From NCBI RefSeq assembly GCF_040822115.1, contig NZ_CP162004.1, positions 2,542,001 through 2,606,000 of the forward strand: a DNA stretch of 64,000 bases. The letters are read 5' to 3'. This DNA comes from Flavobacterium sp. WC2421. GTDB taxonomy: Bacteria > Bacteroidota > Bacteroidia > Flavobacteriales > Flavobacteriaceae. The translations under genes and the position numbers were made by a program. The notes beneath the pieces were generated by a model. It searched no databases. It was not told the origin of the DNA and worked only from the letters and a program-made list of their open reading frames with translations. Positions 19,633 through 29,046 of the stretch are shown piece by piece. The stretch's first letter is position 1. Each line of letters opens with the position of its first letter.

Positions 19633-20919
19633 ATGAATTCTACAGAAACAAAAAAGCCGTCAATCTTATCAAATTTGACTACACAAATACTTATTGCAAT
19701 GATTTTAGGAATTGCTTTAGGTATCGTAATTCATAATACAATTTCAGAAGAAGGCGCTTTGGAGTTTAGTGATAAAATAAAAATTCTTGCTACCGTTTTT
19801 ATTAGATTGGTACAAATGATTATTTCTCCACTAGTATTTACAACACTGGTAGTTGGTATTGCAAAATTAGGTAATGTGAGTGCAGTTGGAAGAATTGGAG
19901 GAAAAGCTTTGGCTTGGTTTTTTACGGCTTCATTTATTTCATTACTATTGGGAATGTTTTTTGTAAACACACTTAAACCTGGAGAGGGGCTTAACTTGTC
20001 AAATATTGATTTAGGTTCAGCATCAGAAGTGGCGGAAAATTCTAAAAGTATATCTTTTGATAATTTTATTGCCCATATAGTTCCCAAGAGTATTTTTGAA
20101 GCAATGGCAACAAATGAGATCCTTCAAATTGTGGTTTTTTCTATTTTCTTTGGTTTGGCAGCTGCCGCAATAGGAGATTATGTAAAACCGGTTGTTAATG
20201 GTTTAGACAAAATGTCACATATTATTCTAAAAATGGTGAATTATGTTATGAACTTTGCACCAATTGGAGTTTTTGGAGCTATCGCAGGAGTTTTTGCTGT
20301 TAGAGATTTTCAAGAACTAGCTATCACTTATTTTAAATTTTTCGGATCTTTTTTAATAGGAATTTCATCCCTTTGGGTTGTATTAATAGCGGTTGGTTAT
20401 ATTTTTCTAAAAAGCAGAATGACCGTTTTGCTTAAAAGAATTGTTAGCCCATTGATTATAGCTTTTGGAACAACAAGTAGTGAAGCCGTTTTTCCTAAAT
20501 TGACTGAAGAGCTAGAACGTTTTGGAGTAAAAGACAAAATTGTTTCCTTCATGTTACCTTTAGGATATTCATTTAATCTTGATGGAAGTATGATGTATAT
20601 GACTTTTGCTAGTATTTTTATTGCTCAAGCTTATGGAGTTCATTTAGATTTAGGAACTCAAATGACGATGCTTTTAGTTTTAATGCTTACAAGCAAAGGA
20701 ATTGCAGGTGTGCCTAGAGCAAGTTTAGTAGTTGTTGCTGCTACTTGTGGTATGTTTGATATTCCAATTGAAGGTATTGCATTAATATTACCAATTGATC
20801 ATTTTTGTGATATGTTTAGAAGTGCTACTAATGTATTAGGAAATGCATTGGCAACATCAGTAGTAGGAAGCTGGGAAAACGATGATGATTTAGAAGCGGT
20901 TCCAGTTGATCTCAATTAA
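19633..20919 (+). CDS. Dicarboxylate/amino acid:cation symporter (DAACS family)
   Basis: An inner-membrane secondary transporter that imports C4-dicarboxylates or acidic amino acids with sodium or protons. It has eight hydrophobic helices plus two hairpin loops. The conserved motifs are FGTTSSEAVFPKL (hairpin 1), LGYSFNLDGSMMYMTFASIFIAQ (TM7 NMDG-like NLDG), GIAGVPRASLVV (hairpin 2) and DHFCDMFRSATNVLGNALAT (TM8, with the substrate-contacting Asp/Arg region). The 428-residue length is normal for GltP/DctA relatives. Substrate choice cannot be decided from the sequence. Confidence 0.93.
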   Translation: MNSTETKKPSILSNLTTQILIAMILGIALGIVIHNTISEEGALEFSDKIKILATVFIRLVQMIISPLVFTTLVVGIAKLGNVSAVGRIGGKALAWFFTASFISLLLGMFFVNTLKPGEGLNLSNIDLGSASEVAENSKSISFDNFIAHIVPKSIFEAMATNEILQIVVFSIFFGLAAAAIGDYVKPVVNGLDKMSHIILKMVNYVMNFAPIGVFGAIAGVFAVRDFQELAITYFKFFGSFLIGISSLWVVLIAVGYIFLKSRMTVLLKRIVSPLIIAFGTTSSEAVFPKLTEELERFGVKDKIVSFMLPLGYSFNLDGSMMYMTFASIFIAQAYGVHLDLGTQMTMLLVLMLTSKGIAGVPRASLVVVAATCGMFDIPIEGIALILPIDHFCDMFRSATNVLGNALATSVVGSWENDDDLEAVPVDLN

Positions 20920-20942
20920 TTAGTTATCATTTTATTTAAAAT

Positions 20943-20982
20943 AAAAAAGCAGTTACAAGGCATTCTTGTAACTGCTTTTTTT
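20943..20982 (+). terminator. Terminator after the DAACS symporter
   Basis: A perfect 16-bp stem, AAAAAGCAGTTACAAG pairing with CTTGTAACTGCTTTTT, is followed by a T-run 24 bp after the stop. Confidence 0.9.
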
Positions 20983-21098
20983 ATAGTTTTATTTTTTAAG
21001 AATATTCTTTCAGTAAAATTTATTTTTTTTTAAATATTTTTACTTATCAAGTCTATTCTCTTTTTAAATTATTGATACTTAATGTTTAAATAAAAATG

Positions 21099-21106
21099 TA
21101 TATTTG
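21099..21106 (+). promoter_or_regulatory. -7 promoter box for the TPR hybrid kinase
   Basis: TATATTTG matches TAnnTTTG exactly, 18 bp before the ATG. Confidence 0.5.
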
Positions 21107-21123
21107 ATAAAATTAAAATTTCT

Positions 21124-23337
21124 ATGCTCCAATCAAGAATTATTTTTTTTATTTTCTTTTCATTAAATCTTTTTAGCAGCAATTCTGTTACCGATAAAAT
21201 AAAACCATCAAGAAAGGAAATTGTTAATCTTACTAATAAGGCCTCACAATACTTGCAAGAGTTTAATTATGAAAAATCATTTGCTACTGCAAGAAAAGCA
21301 TTAAAACACTCTATAGATGCTAAGGATGATATCTTAATTGCAAAATCCTATAATACAATTGCAGGTAATTATGATGAATTATCAGAGTATGATAAAGCTA
21401 TATTTTTCTATAAAAAAGGGCTGTTTTATGCCAATAAAACAAGTAATGATACTGTTAAGAATAGTATAAATAATAATCTAGGGAACATTTATTGTTTTGA
21501 AGTTAATCAACTTGCAAAAGGGTTAAATTATTATAAAAAATCACTAGACTATAGTTTAAAAATAGCCGACTCAAGTCAAATTTACATAACTAAAATGAAT
21601 ATTGCTTGGGCCTATTTTTATATTGGTAATTTTAAAAATGGAAAGCCGTATTTAGATTTTATTACTAAATACAAAAATAGGTTGGGTGATAATACTACAA
21701 TTGTTGCTTTAAACATGTTAAATGGAATGTATTATACGAGTACATCAGACTATGATAAAGCAAATTCCTTTTTTATTGATGCTATTAAGCTTGGTAATAG
21801 TGGAATTGAAAAATCGGATTTGTCTTATTCGCATGAAGAATATGCCAAATTATTATTAAAAACAGGTAAATATAAAGAAGCATACGAAAACTTGGCCTTG
21901 TTTAATAAAATAAGAAAAGAACTTGAGCAATCAGATAAATTGAAGAGGGCAGAAGTTATAGGAGTGAACTTAGAGCTAGATGAATATAAGAGAAAAGTTG
22001 ATAAAATTGAAAATGAAAAAGATTTACAATATCAAAGTTTGAAAAAATCTAGAATTATAGTTTTTCTATTCATAATTGCTTTTAGTGTTGTATTGCTACT
22101 ACTTTATACCGTTTATAAAAATTATAATTTTAAGAAAAAAAAGAATGCCGAACTTGTTATAGCCAATGAAGAGTTAAGTATTGCAAAAGAAAAAGCGGAA
22201 GTTGCTTCTCAACTTAAATCACAATTTGTTTCAACAATAAGTCATGAATTACGAACTCCATTATACGGTGTAGTTGGAATTACAAATATGTTATTGGATG
22301 AACACAAAGAACTAGCGGATAGTCCTCATTTAAGTTCTCTTAAATTTTCTGCTCGTTATCTATTATCACTCGTTAATGATGTATTGCAAATTAATAAAAT
22401 TGAAGAAAATCGAATTGTTCTTGAAAGTTTAACTTTTAATATTACTGATGAGATAAATATGATTAAAAATTCTTTGTCTTTTATTGCGAAGAATCATAAT
22501 AATGAAATTAATGTTACTATTGACCCTGCGATTCCGGAGTATTTAATTGGAGATAAACTTCGTTTTTCTCAAATAATAATAAATTTAGTCAGTAATGCAT
22601 TGAAATTTACTGATAATGGAAAGGTTGACATTTCGGCTAACTTGATTAAAGTAGAAAATAAATTTAATTATATTGAATTTAAAATTCAAGATAATGGTGT
22701 TGGAATAGCGATCGAAGATCAGGAAAAAATATTTGAAAAATTTGTACAAGTTGGAAGGAAAGAGATTGATTATCAAGGTACAGGTTTAGGGCTATCTATC
22801 GTAAAACGATTGTTAGAACTGTTTAATAGTGCTATATCACTTCAAAGTGAAATAGGAAAAGGAACTACTTTTATCTTTGAAATTGCATTTGAATGTGATC
22901 CGGCGAAGACTGTTGAAATTATTAATAAAATTCATGTTGACTTGACATCAAGTGAAATTTTTTCAGTTCTTGTAGTAGATGATAACACAATTAATCAACT
23001 GATTACAAAAAAAATAATTGAAAAAAACAACTATAAATGCAGCGTTGTAAGCTCTGGTTTTTTGGCTTTAGAGATTCTCGAAAAAGAAACTTTTGATGTC
23101 ATTTTAATGGATATTAATATGCCTTTAATGAATGGGTTTGAAACCACAAGGCGCGTTCGTAATATGGGAATAAAAACACCTATTGTTGCATTGACAGCAT
23201 TTGATAAAGATGAAATTATTGAAGAGTCATTATCAGCTGGATTTAATGATATAATTGTGAAACCCTTCGAGTCAGTTATATTATTTAAAACAATAAATAA
23301 TCTTATTTACAAAGAAAAAGAATCTTGTTTAATATGA
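21124..23337 (+). CDS. TPR-containing hybrid sensor histidine kinase
   Basis: A 737-residue signalling protein. An N-terminal signal sequence (MLQSRIIFFIFFSLNLFSS) precedes periplasmic TPR repeats (about 30-280), a transmembrane helix (about 308-330) and a coiled coil. The kinase core has an H-box SHELRTPL (His374), an N-box NLVSNALKF, and G-boxes DNGVGIAIED and GTGLGLSIVKR. A C-terminal receiver domain (VLVVDDNTINQL) has phospho-acceptor Asp663 in LMDINMPLMNG and a conserved lysine in VKPFE. No response regulator with a DNA-binding domain is next to it, so its output partner is elsewhere. It has its own promoter box and terminator. Confidence 0.92.
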   Translation: MLQSRIIFFIFFSLNLFSSNSVTDKIKPSRKEIVNLTNKASQYLQEFNYEKSFATARKALKHSIDAKDDILIAKSYNTIAGNYDELSEYDKAIFFYKKGLFYANKTSNDTVKNSINNNLGNIYCFEVNQLAKGLNYYKKSLDYSLKIADSSQIYITKMNIAWAYFYIGNFKNGKPYLDFITKYKNRLGDNTTIVALNMLNGMYYTSTSDYDKANSFFIDAIKLGNSGIEKSDLSYSHEEYAKLLLKTGKYKEAYENLALFNKIRKELEQSDKLKRAEVIGVNLELDEYKRKVDKIENEKDLQYQSLKKSRIIVFLFIIAFSVVLLLLYTVYKNYNFKKKKNAELVIANEELSIAKEKAEVASQLKSQFVSTISHELRTPLYGVVGITNMLLDEHKELADSPHLSSLKFSARYLLSLVNDVLQINKIEENRIVLESLTFNITDEINMIKNSLSFIAKNHNNEINVTIDPAIPEYLIGDKLRFSQIIINLVSNALKFTDNGKVDISANLIKVENKFNYIEFKIQDNGVGIAIEDQEKIFEKFVQVGRKEIDYQGTGLGLSIVKRLLELFNSAISLQSEIGKGTTFIFEIAFECDPAKTVEIINKIHVDLTSSEIFSVLVVDDNTINQLITKKIIEKNNYKCSVVSSGFLALEILEKETFDVILMDINMPLMNGFETTRRVRNMGIKTPIVALTAFDKDEIIEESLSAGFNDIIVKPFESVILFKTINNLIYKEKESCLI

Positions 23338-23348
23338 TTTAACAAAAA

Positions 23349-23384
23349 AAAAACACCTAAAGTATAATTTTAGATGTTTTTTGA
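23349..23384. terminator. Terminator between hybrid kinase and hsp20
   Basis: An imperfect stem, AACACCTAAA with TTTAGATGTTTT, has A- and T-runs on its two sides and lies between convergent genes. Confidence 0.65.
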
Positions 23385-23407
23385 AAGAGATGAAATTTCC
23401 TTTTATC

Positions 23408-23884
23408 TTATTTTATAGCTATGTTTTTAGCCATTTTTTTCGTACTTCCTTCTTTTTTTGCAATTTCTACATGAAGTATGCCGTCTTTATAATTAGCATT
23501 AATGTTGTTTTCATCGGCATAATCAGGAAGGCTAAAGGTTCTACAGAAAGATTGATAGTTAAACTCTTTTCTGTAATAATTTCCTTTTTTTCTAGTTTCT
23601 TCTTTTTCTTCCTCTTTTTCTGAAGAAATGGAAAGAATGTTATTATCGATTTCAACTTTAAAGTCTTCTTTTTTTAAACCTGGAGCAGCAAGTTCAACTT
23701 CAATTTTTTTATCTGTTTCTTTTAAATTGACAGAGGGCAAACTACTACCTACAGTCGAAAAATTCTTATCGGTCCAATCCATAATATCTCTTGATAAAAT
23801 ATCATCAAAAAAGGGATTTAGAGTTGGTAACAAACTAGAACTTACTAACGGCGAATAACTATTTCTTTTTACAAGTGCTTCCAT
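23408..23884 (-). CDS. Hsp20/alpha-crystallin small heat-shock protein
   Basis: An ATP-independent chaperone that holds unfolding proteins. An N-terminal variable arm (to about residue 45) is followed by the alpha-crystallin domain from SVNLKETDKKIEVELAAPGL through FKVEIDNNILSISS to FSLPDYADENNINANYKDGILHVEIAKK (the conserved GILHVEI motif). The length, 158 residues, is typical. An exact -7 box TAGATTTG lies 53 bp upstream. It is monocistronic. Confidence 0.95.
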   Translation of the reverse strand: MEALVKRNSYSPLVSSSLLPTLNPFFDDILSRDIMDWTDKNFSTVGSSLPSVNLKETDKKIEVELAAPGLKKEDFKVEIDNNILSISSEKEEEKEETRKKGNYYRKEFNYQSFCRTFSLPDYADENNINANYKDGILHVEIAKKEGSTKKMAKNIAIK

Positions 23885-23936
23885 AATTTATTTAGTTTTA
23901 AATGATTATTAATTAATTCTAAAATTAAATAAAAAT

Positions 23937-23944
23937 CAAATCTA
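23937..23944 (-). promoter_or_regulatory. Possible -7 box for hsp20
   Basis: The minus strand reads TAGATTTG, an exact TAnnTTTG match 53 bp before the hsp20 ATG. No heat-shock inverted repeat of CIRCE type was seen. Confidence 0.35.
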
Positions 23945-23992
23945 AAACAAAACTATAACAGTTAATTAACTGCTTATCAAGTATTTACTCAT

Positions 23993-24029
23993 AAAAAAAC
24001 CATTTACAATTGTTGTAAATGGTTTTTTT
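23993..24029 (-). terminator. Terminator after the first DEAD-box helicase
   Basis: A stem AAAAAACCATTTACAA / TTGTAAATGGTTTTTT with a 3-base loop lies 26 bp beyond the helicase stop on the minus strand. Confidence 0.88.
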
Positions 24030-24054
24030 ATTATGCCTAAATATAGTATGGTTT

Positions 24055-25314
24055 TTAATACCATCGTTTTTTATTCTGTTTTGAAGCATCAGATTTTCTT
24101 GATTTGTGAGCACCGCCACTTCGATTTGAATTTTTTGGTTTGTTAGATGTTCCTGGAGCAGTTTCAGGACTACCTGAGTGCCATGGATAGGGATGATCAC
24201 TAACCGTTTTTACATCTACTTTAATTAATTTTTGAATATCCTTCCAATACCCATGTTCGTCTTTACTGCAAAAAGAAATTGATATCCCACCATTTCCTGC
24301 GCGTCCTGTTCTACCAATACGGTGAACATAAGTTTCTGGTATATTGGGCAAGTCAAAATTAATAACATAGGGCAATTGATCAATATCAATACCGCGAGCA
24401 GCAATGTCAGTAGCTACAAGCACTCCAACTTCTTTATTTTTGAATGCTTCTAAAACGCGTTGTCTCGCATTTTGAGATTTATCACCATGTATGGCTTCAG
24501 CTGCAATATTATTTTTTCGTAATGCTTTTACAACATTATCTGCACCGTGTTTTGTCCTTGAAAAAACTAAAACATCTGACAAGTCTTGATTTTTAATCAA
24601 GTGATATAACAAGTTTCTTTTTTCCGTTTTTTCAACAAAGTAAACATGTTGTTCTACATTTTCAGCTGTTGATGACACTGGGGAAACTGTTACTGTTTCA
24701 GGATTTGTTAAAAACATTTCGGCCAATTCTCGAATAGCCATTGGCATAGTGGCAGAGAAAAATAAGGTTTGTCTATTTTTAGGTGTTAGTTTGACGATTT
24801 TTTTCACATCATTTACAAATCCCATGTCAAGCATTTGGTCTGCTTCATCAAGAACTAATGTATGTAAATGGTCTAAGTCAATAAAACCTTGTTTATGTAA
24901 ATCAAGTAACCTTCCAGGTGTAGCAATTAAAATGTCAATACCATTTTTTAATGTATCGACTTGTGGGTTTTGCGAAACTCCTCCAAAAATGGTAAGCTGA
25001 GTTAAATTGGTATATTTAGCATAAGTATCAAAACTTTGCCCTATTTGAACTGCTAGCTCTCTTGTAGGTGTGACCACTAGCGCACGAATTTGTTTAGCTT
25101 TTTTAGAAGAGCCAACAATACGATGTAATTGATGTATAATGGGGATTGCAAATGCTGCTGTTTTTCCAGTTCCTGTTTGTGCACAGCCGATCATATCTTT
25201 TCCAGCCAAAACTAGCGGAATAGATTGCTCTTGAATAGGAGTGGGATTGATATAGCCTTGTTCAAATACGGCTTTTTGTATACTTTTTGAAAGTGATAAA
25301 TCTTCGAATAACAT
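24055..25314 (-). CDS. DEAD-box RNA helicase (RhlE-like)
   Basis: An ATP-dependent RNA helicase for RNA remodelling in ribosome assembly, decay or cold response. The Q motif (PTPIQEQSIP), Walker A AQTGTGKT (Lys51), PTRELA, TPGRLLDL, DEAD (156-159), SAT (187-189), VFSRTKHGAD and [10 protein letters not shown] are all present. A basic low-complexity tail ends the protein (SNRSGGAHKSRKSDASKQNKKRW). Length is 419 residues. A TATCTTTG box precedes it. A paralogue lies at 37,994-39,283. Confidence 0.95.
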   Translation of the reverse strand: MLFEDLSLSKSIQKAVFEQGYINPTPIQEQSIPLVLAGKDMIGCAQTGTGKTAAFAIPIIHQLHRIVGSSKKAKQIRALVVTPTRELAVQIGQSFDTYAKYTNLTQLTIFGGVSQNPQVDTLKNGIDILIATPGRLLDLHKQGFIDLDHLHTLVLDEADQMLDMGFVNDVKKIVKLTPKNRQTLFFSATMPMAIRELAEMFLTNPETVTVSPVSSTAENVEQHVYFVEKTEKRNLLYHLIKNQDLSDVLVFSRTKHGADNVVKALRKNNIAAEAIHGDKSQNARQRVLEAFKNKEVGVLVATDIAARGIDIDQLPYVINFDLPNIPETYVHRIGRTGRAGNGGISISFCSKDEHGYWKDIQKLIKVDVKTVSDHPYPWHSGSPETAPGTSNKPKNSNRSGGAHKSRKSDASKQNKKRWY

Positions 25315-25359
25315 ATTTTTGAAATTAAATATCTTGTATTATGTACATAGATAGATTTG

Positions 25360-25367
25360 CAAAGATA
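25360..25367 (-). promoter_or_regulatory. -7 box for the first DEAD-box helicase
   Basis: The minus strand reads TATCTTTG, an exact TAnnTTTG match 46 bp upstream of the ATG, leaving a short leader as is common for RNA helicase genes. Confidence 0.5.
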
Positions 25368-25435
25368 GTGTTATTTATCGATTCGCTTAATTTGGTGTCT
25401 ATTTTACAGATTGAAAACTCTTATAAAAGAGTTAT

Positions 25436-26464
25436 TTATTGACTTGACTTGATAAAATCAGTAATTAAATAACCTATTAATTTACCAATTAAATGATTGT
25501 TTTTCTCTTCGCCTAAATCGGGAGCACCTTCACAAATATGTAAATAGGCAGCATTCTTGTGTTTTCCAAAAAAAGAAATGAATTGTCTTAATTCTTCAAC
25601 GGAGAAACCACTTAAAGTCATTGCACTACTTGCTATATTTGGTATGGCATCTAAATCTATTTCAATTCCAAAAGTATCAGTCTTAATAAATTCTAATGCT
25701 ATATTCATTTCTTCATTAAAATTTTTTTCTTGTCTAATTTTTAGGCTGTCATAAGTATTATACCGTACACGATCCTCCGTTTTTTTTATAATGTCCAAAA
25801 CGCTTTTGGAGGTGTAATTTTCATGTAAGCCAAAAACAAAATATTTTTTCAAAAAACCTTCTTCGTATGCATATGAAAAACCATTCCCACTATGACGACC
25901 TTCAAGAATTCTAAAATCGGAATGTGCATCAAAATTGATGGCATTTATAGGTTTCCCTTTTGCTAAAGCAGTTCCTTTAATATTGCCGTATGAATTATTA
26001 TGACCTCCACCAATAATTATAGGTGTTTTTCCAGCTTTTATAATATTAAAGATAATATGAGAAACGTCTTTGTCTATTTTTTCAACTAATTGACTCAATT
26101 TGGAACGATCATCAATATCATTAAAATCTAAATGTTCGACCTCCTTCATTTCTTCACAAACATTCATTTGACCAAGGATAATTATTTGATTTCCTTTGCA
26201 AAAGCGATTGTGTTGAATGTTAGCAATATTTTTTATAGCAATCTCCCATGCCGATGCAGCGCCTGGTCTTCCAAAATTGGCTCTAATACCAATATCTTCT
26301 GGGATTCCCAATAAAACATATTTAGCTTCTGATGTTTTTAAAAATGAAAGTGGGTCAGTTCCTTTTGGTACAGTAATCATCTTTTCTCCAAATTTTATTT
26401 CACCACTTCTATGGTTAGTAATTTTTGCAAGATCATTCGTAGTAAAAGGTAGAATTTTTTCCAT
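25436..26464 (-). CDS. Arginase/agmatinase/formimidoylglutamase family protein
   Basis: A ureohydrolase-fold enzyme with a binuclear manganese site. Metal-binding motifs are GGGHNNSYG (His155), NFDAHSDFR (Asp179, His181, Asp183) and GIEIDLDAIP. The 342-residue length and the N-terminal segment with GIPEDIGIRANFGRPGAA fit the Bacteroidota branch usually called formimidoylglutamase (HutG-like), which would release formamide and glutamate from formiminoglutamate. No hutH, hutU or hutI gene is adjacent, so the substrate is uncertain; arginine or agmatine remain possible. Confidence 0.82.
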   Translation of the reverse strand: MEKILPFTTNDLAKITNHRSGEIKFGEKMITVPKGTDPLSFLKTSEAKYVLLGIPEDIGIRANFGRPGAASAWEIAIKNIANIQHNRFCKGNQIIILGQMNVCEEMKEVEHLDFNDIDDRSKLSQLVEKIDKDVSHIIFNIIKAGKTPIIIGGGHNNSYGNIKGTALAKGKPINAINFDAHSDFRILEGRHSGNGFSYAYEEGFLKKYFVFGLHENYTSKSVLDIIKKTEDRVRYNTYDSLKIRQEKNFNEEMNIALEFIKTDTFGIEIDLDAIPNIASSAMTLSGFSVEELRQFISFFGKHKNAAYLHICEGAPDLGEEKNNHLIGKLIGYLITDFIKSSQ

Positions 26465-26532
26465 AAAAAAATATTTTTTTCCAAAAATACTATAATTGTG
26501 TTAACTTACGTTATAACTTAAATATATATTAT

Positions 26533-26540
26533 TAAATTTG
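26533..26540 (+). promoter_or_regulatory. -7 box for the coiled-coil protein gene
   Basis: TAAATTTG is an exact TAnnTTTG match 17 bp before the ATG at 26558. Confidence 0.5.
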
Positions 26541-26557
26541 GAAAAAAATATTTAAAC

Positions 26558-27442
26558 ATGGAAAATCAAAAAAGCAGTTCAAGTCTTAAGGCAGTTATTG
26601 CTGTATTAGCAGTTTTATTAGTAGGTAGTTTAGTGTATATTTTTAAAATGAGTTCTGATGTTGAAACAGTTCAAACAGAATTGAAAACTACTATGACTGA
26701 AAAAGAATCGGTTATGAAAGATTTGCAAGAATTAAAAGCTACTTATGACGCAGCTATTTCTGAAAATACCTCTATGTCGGATGAGTTAATTCAAGAAAGA
26801 GATAAAGTAGTTAATTTAATGGCTGATTTAAATAAGTCAAAAGGGGATGTAGCTTCATTAGCAAAATATAGAACTCAATTTATTGCTTTGCAAAACAATA
26901 TGAAAGTTTTAATGACAGAAAATGAAGGATTGAAAAAAGCAAATACTACATTAACTACACAACGTGATAGTACAGTAGTAGTATTAGGTGAATCTAAAAA
27001 ATATAATGAAGTTTTAGTTGGACAAAATGAAGAATTGTCTAAAGCTGTTGAGAAAGGTTCAAAATTAACAGTTTTGAACATGAAAACATCTGCTTACAAA
27101 CTAAGAAGTTCAGGAAAACAAGTTGAAACGGATAAAGCAAGTAGAGCTGATGTTCTTAAAATTAGTTTTACAATTGCTGAAAACCAAATTGCTAAATCTG
27201 GAGATAAAACATATTATGTACAAGTAATTGATAGTAAAAATAATGTTTTAGGTGATAAAAAGACTGAAAATTTTGGAGATGCTTCGTTAGTATATAGTTT
27301 TATAACTAATGTAAAATATGAAAACAAAACTGTTCAAGTAACAGAAGATTTACCTGGTAAAGACTTTGCAAAAGGGACGTACTTCGTAAATGTTTTTGAT
27401 AAAAATGAATTGGTTTCAAAAACGAGTTTTACTTTAAAATAA
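26558..27442 (+). CDS. Membrane-anchored coiled-coil protein of unknown function
   Basis: Unrecognised in function. A single helix near the N terminus (residues 11-29, AVIAVLAVLLVGSLVYIF) anchors the protein. Residues 35-165 form a long heptad-rich coiled coil (for example ESVMKDLQELKATYDAAISE). The last 115 residues are predicted beta-rich (VLKISFTIAENQI, YVQVIDSKNNVLGD, GTYFVNVFDKNELV). The protein is 294 residues and probably faces the periplasm. Similar proteins are common and well conserved in Flavobacteria. It has its own promoter box and a strong terminator. Confidence 0.8.
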   Translation: MENQKSSSSLKAVIAVLAVLLVGSLVYIFKMSSDVETVQTELKTTMTEKESVMKDLQELKATYDAAISENTSMSDELIQERDKVVNLMADLNKSKGDVASLAKYRTQFIALQNNMKVLMTENEGLKKANTTLTTQRDSTVVVLGESKKYNEVLVGQNEELSKAVEKGSKLTVLNMKTSAYKLRSSGKQVETDKASRADVLKISFTIAENQIAKSGDKTYYVQVIDSKNNVLGDKKTENFGDASLVYSFITNVKYENKTVQVTEDLPGKDFAKGTYFVNVFDKNELVSKTSFTLK

Positions 27443-27461
27443 AATAAGATATTTCATAAAG

Positions 27462-27500
27462 AATAGCCGTCTCAAATTATTTTGAGACGGCTATTTTTTT
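27462..27500 (+). terminator. Terminator after the coiled-coil protein gene
   Basis: A perfect 15-bp stem, AATAGCCGTCTCAAA pairing with TTTGAGACGGCTATT, is followed by seven Ts. The 180 bases from here to the next terminator hold no gene. Confidence 0.9.
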
Positions 27501-27682
27501 GTATATAGTTTGGTGATTTTAAGTTGATTTTATTCCTATACAAGTTTGCATTGTTTGTGTGAAACTTAGCTTATCAATGGACAAAAGATGCTTTGATGTA
27601 TAAAAAGAATACCAGAAATAGTTTTGATCTTTCTATAAATAGATTGCGAATAAAATGAAATTCAGTGTGTTTTATAGCCATA

Positions 27683-27722
27683 AAAAAAACTCCCTGAAAA
27701 CTTAATTTCAGGGAGTTTTATT
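27683..27722 (-). terminator. Terminator after amt
   Basis: A stem AAAACTCCCTGAAA / TTTCAGGGAGTTTT lies 20 bp beyond the amt stop on the minus strand and ends in T-rich sequence. Confidence 0.87.
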
Positions 27723-27741
27723 TTATTTATTAAAGCGTTTA

Positions 27742-29046
27742 CTACAAAAACTCTCCGTGTTGAGAAATATCTAAACCTAACTCTTCTTTGTCTTCAGTTA
27801 CTCTTAAAGGAGTGATTTTATTTACAATAAAGAAAAGGAAATAAGAAACAGAAAAAGCAAATACAGATACAATTACTAAAGCCGTTAATTGGTGTATAAA
27901 TAAAGTTGTTTCACCAAAAATTAGTCCTTGGTCTGTAACTGCTGGATTTATTGCTTTTGATGCAAAAACACCAGTTAATAACATTCCAGTCATACCACCA
28001 ACACCATGACAAGCAAATACATCTAATGCATCATCAATTTTACCTTTAGGAAATTTACTTACTACAATATTACTTACTAAACTACTAAATACACCTATGA
28101 AAATTGCATTGGGAATACTAACGAATCCTGCTGCAGGAGTAATAGCTACAAGTCCTACTACTGCACCAATACAAGCACCCATTGCAGATACTTTATGTCC
28201 AAGAATTTTATCAAAGAAAACCCAAGCCATACCAGCAGCAGCTGCAGCAACTGTTGTAGTTCCTAAAGCTTGCACTGCTAATCCGTTTGCAGCAAGAGCA
28301 GAACCAGCATTAAATCCGAACCAACCAAACCATAACAATCCTGTTCCTAATAATACATAAGTAATACGAGCAGGATTTGATTTTTGACCTTTTCTTTTTC
28401 CTAAAAACATTGCTCCAGCTAAAGCAGCCCATCCAGCACTCATGTGTACTACAGTTCCTCCAGCGAAATCCAATACTCCCATTTTATAGAAAAAACCATC
28501 TGCATGCCAAGTCATATGACATAATGGAGCATATACAAAAATGATAAATAAAACCATGAACAACATATAAGCCCAAAAACGAATTCTCTCAGCAAATGCA
28601 CCAGTTATTAAGGCTGGAGTGATAATTGCAAATTTTGCTTGAAATAAAGCAAAAAGCATAAATGGAATGGTTCCCCAAGCTGTTGTAATCCCAACATTTT
28701 TAAACATGAAATAATCTGTAGGGTTACCTATGAAGCCTCCTATTGAAGTTCCAAAAGATAAACTGAATCCAACGATTACCCAAAGTACAGTAACAATTAT
28801 CATTGCCATGAAGCTTTGTAACATGGTGCTAATGACATTCTTTTTTCCTACCATTCCTCCGTAGAAGAAACCTAGTCCAGGAGTCATTATTAATACAAGT
28901 GCAGTTGCAACAATCATCCAAGCTGTATCTCCAGTGTCAAATTTTACTGCATCTAATGGAATTGGATTTTCGGACAACATGAAATTGGTACAGAGTGATA
29001 AGACCAATAGAGCGATAAGAATTACGCTTAAAATAATTTTTCTCAT
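27742..29046 (-). CDS. amt: Ammonium transporter (Amt/MEP/Rh family)
   Basis: An inner-membrane ammonium channel/transporter with a signal-like first helix and 11 further helices. Family signatures are GFFYGGMVGKKNVISTM, the cytosolic and pore motif DFAGGTVVHMSAGWAAL with the first pore histidine, and FACHGVGGMTGML with the second. The 434-residue length is normal. It lies alone; no glnK/PII gene is adjacent, unlike the usual amtB-glnK pair. The cytoplasmic tail (EDKEELGLDISQHGEFL) is typical. Confidence 0.96.
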   Translation of the reverse strand: MRKIILSVILIALLVLSLCTNFMLSENPIPLDAVKFDTGDTAWMIVATALVLIMTPGLGFFYGGMVGKKNVISTMLQSFMAMIIVTVLWVIVGFSLSFGTSIGGFIGNPTDYFMFKNVGITTAWGTIPFMLFALFQAKFAIITPALITGAFAERIRFWAYMLFMVLFIIFVYAPLCHMTWHADGFFYKMGVLDFAGGTVVHMSAGWAALAGAMFLGKRKGQKSNPARITYVLLGTGLLWFGWFGFNAGSALAANGLAVQALGTTTVAAAAAGMAWVFFDKILGHKVSAMGACIGAVVGLVAITPAAGFVSIPNAIFIGVFSSLVSNIVVSKFPKGKIDDALDVFACHGVGGMTGMLLTGVFASKAINPAVTDQGLIFGETTLFIHQLTALVIVSVFAFSVSYFLFFIVNKITPLRVTEDKEELGLDISQHGEFL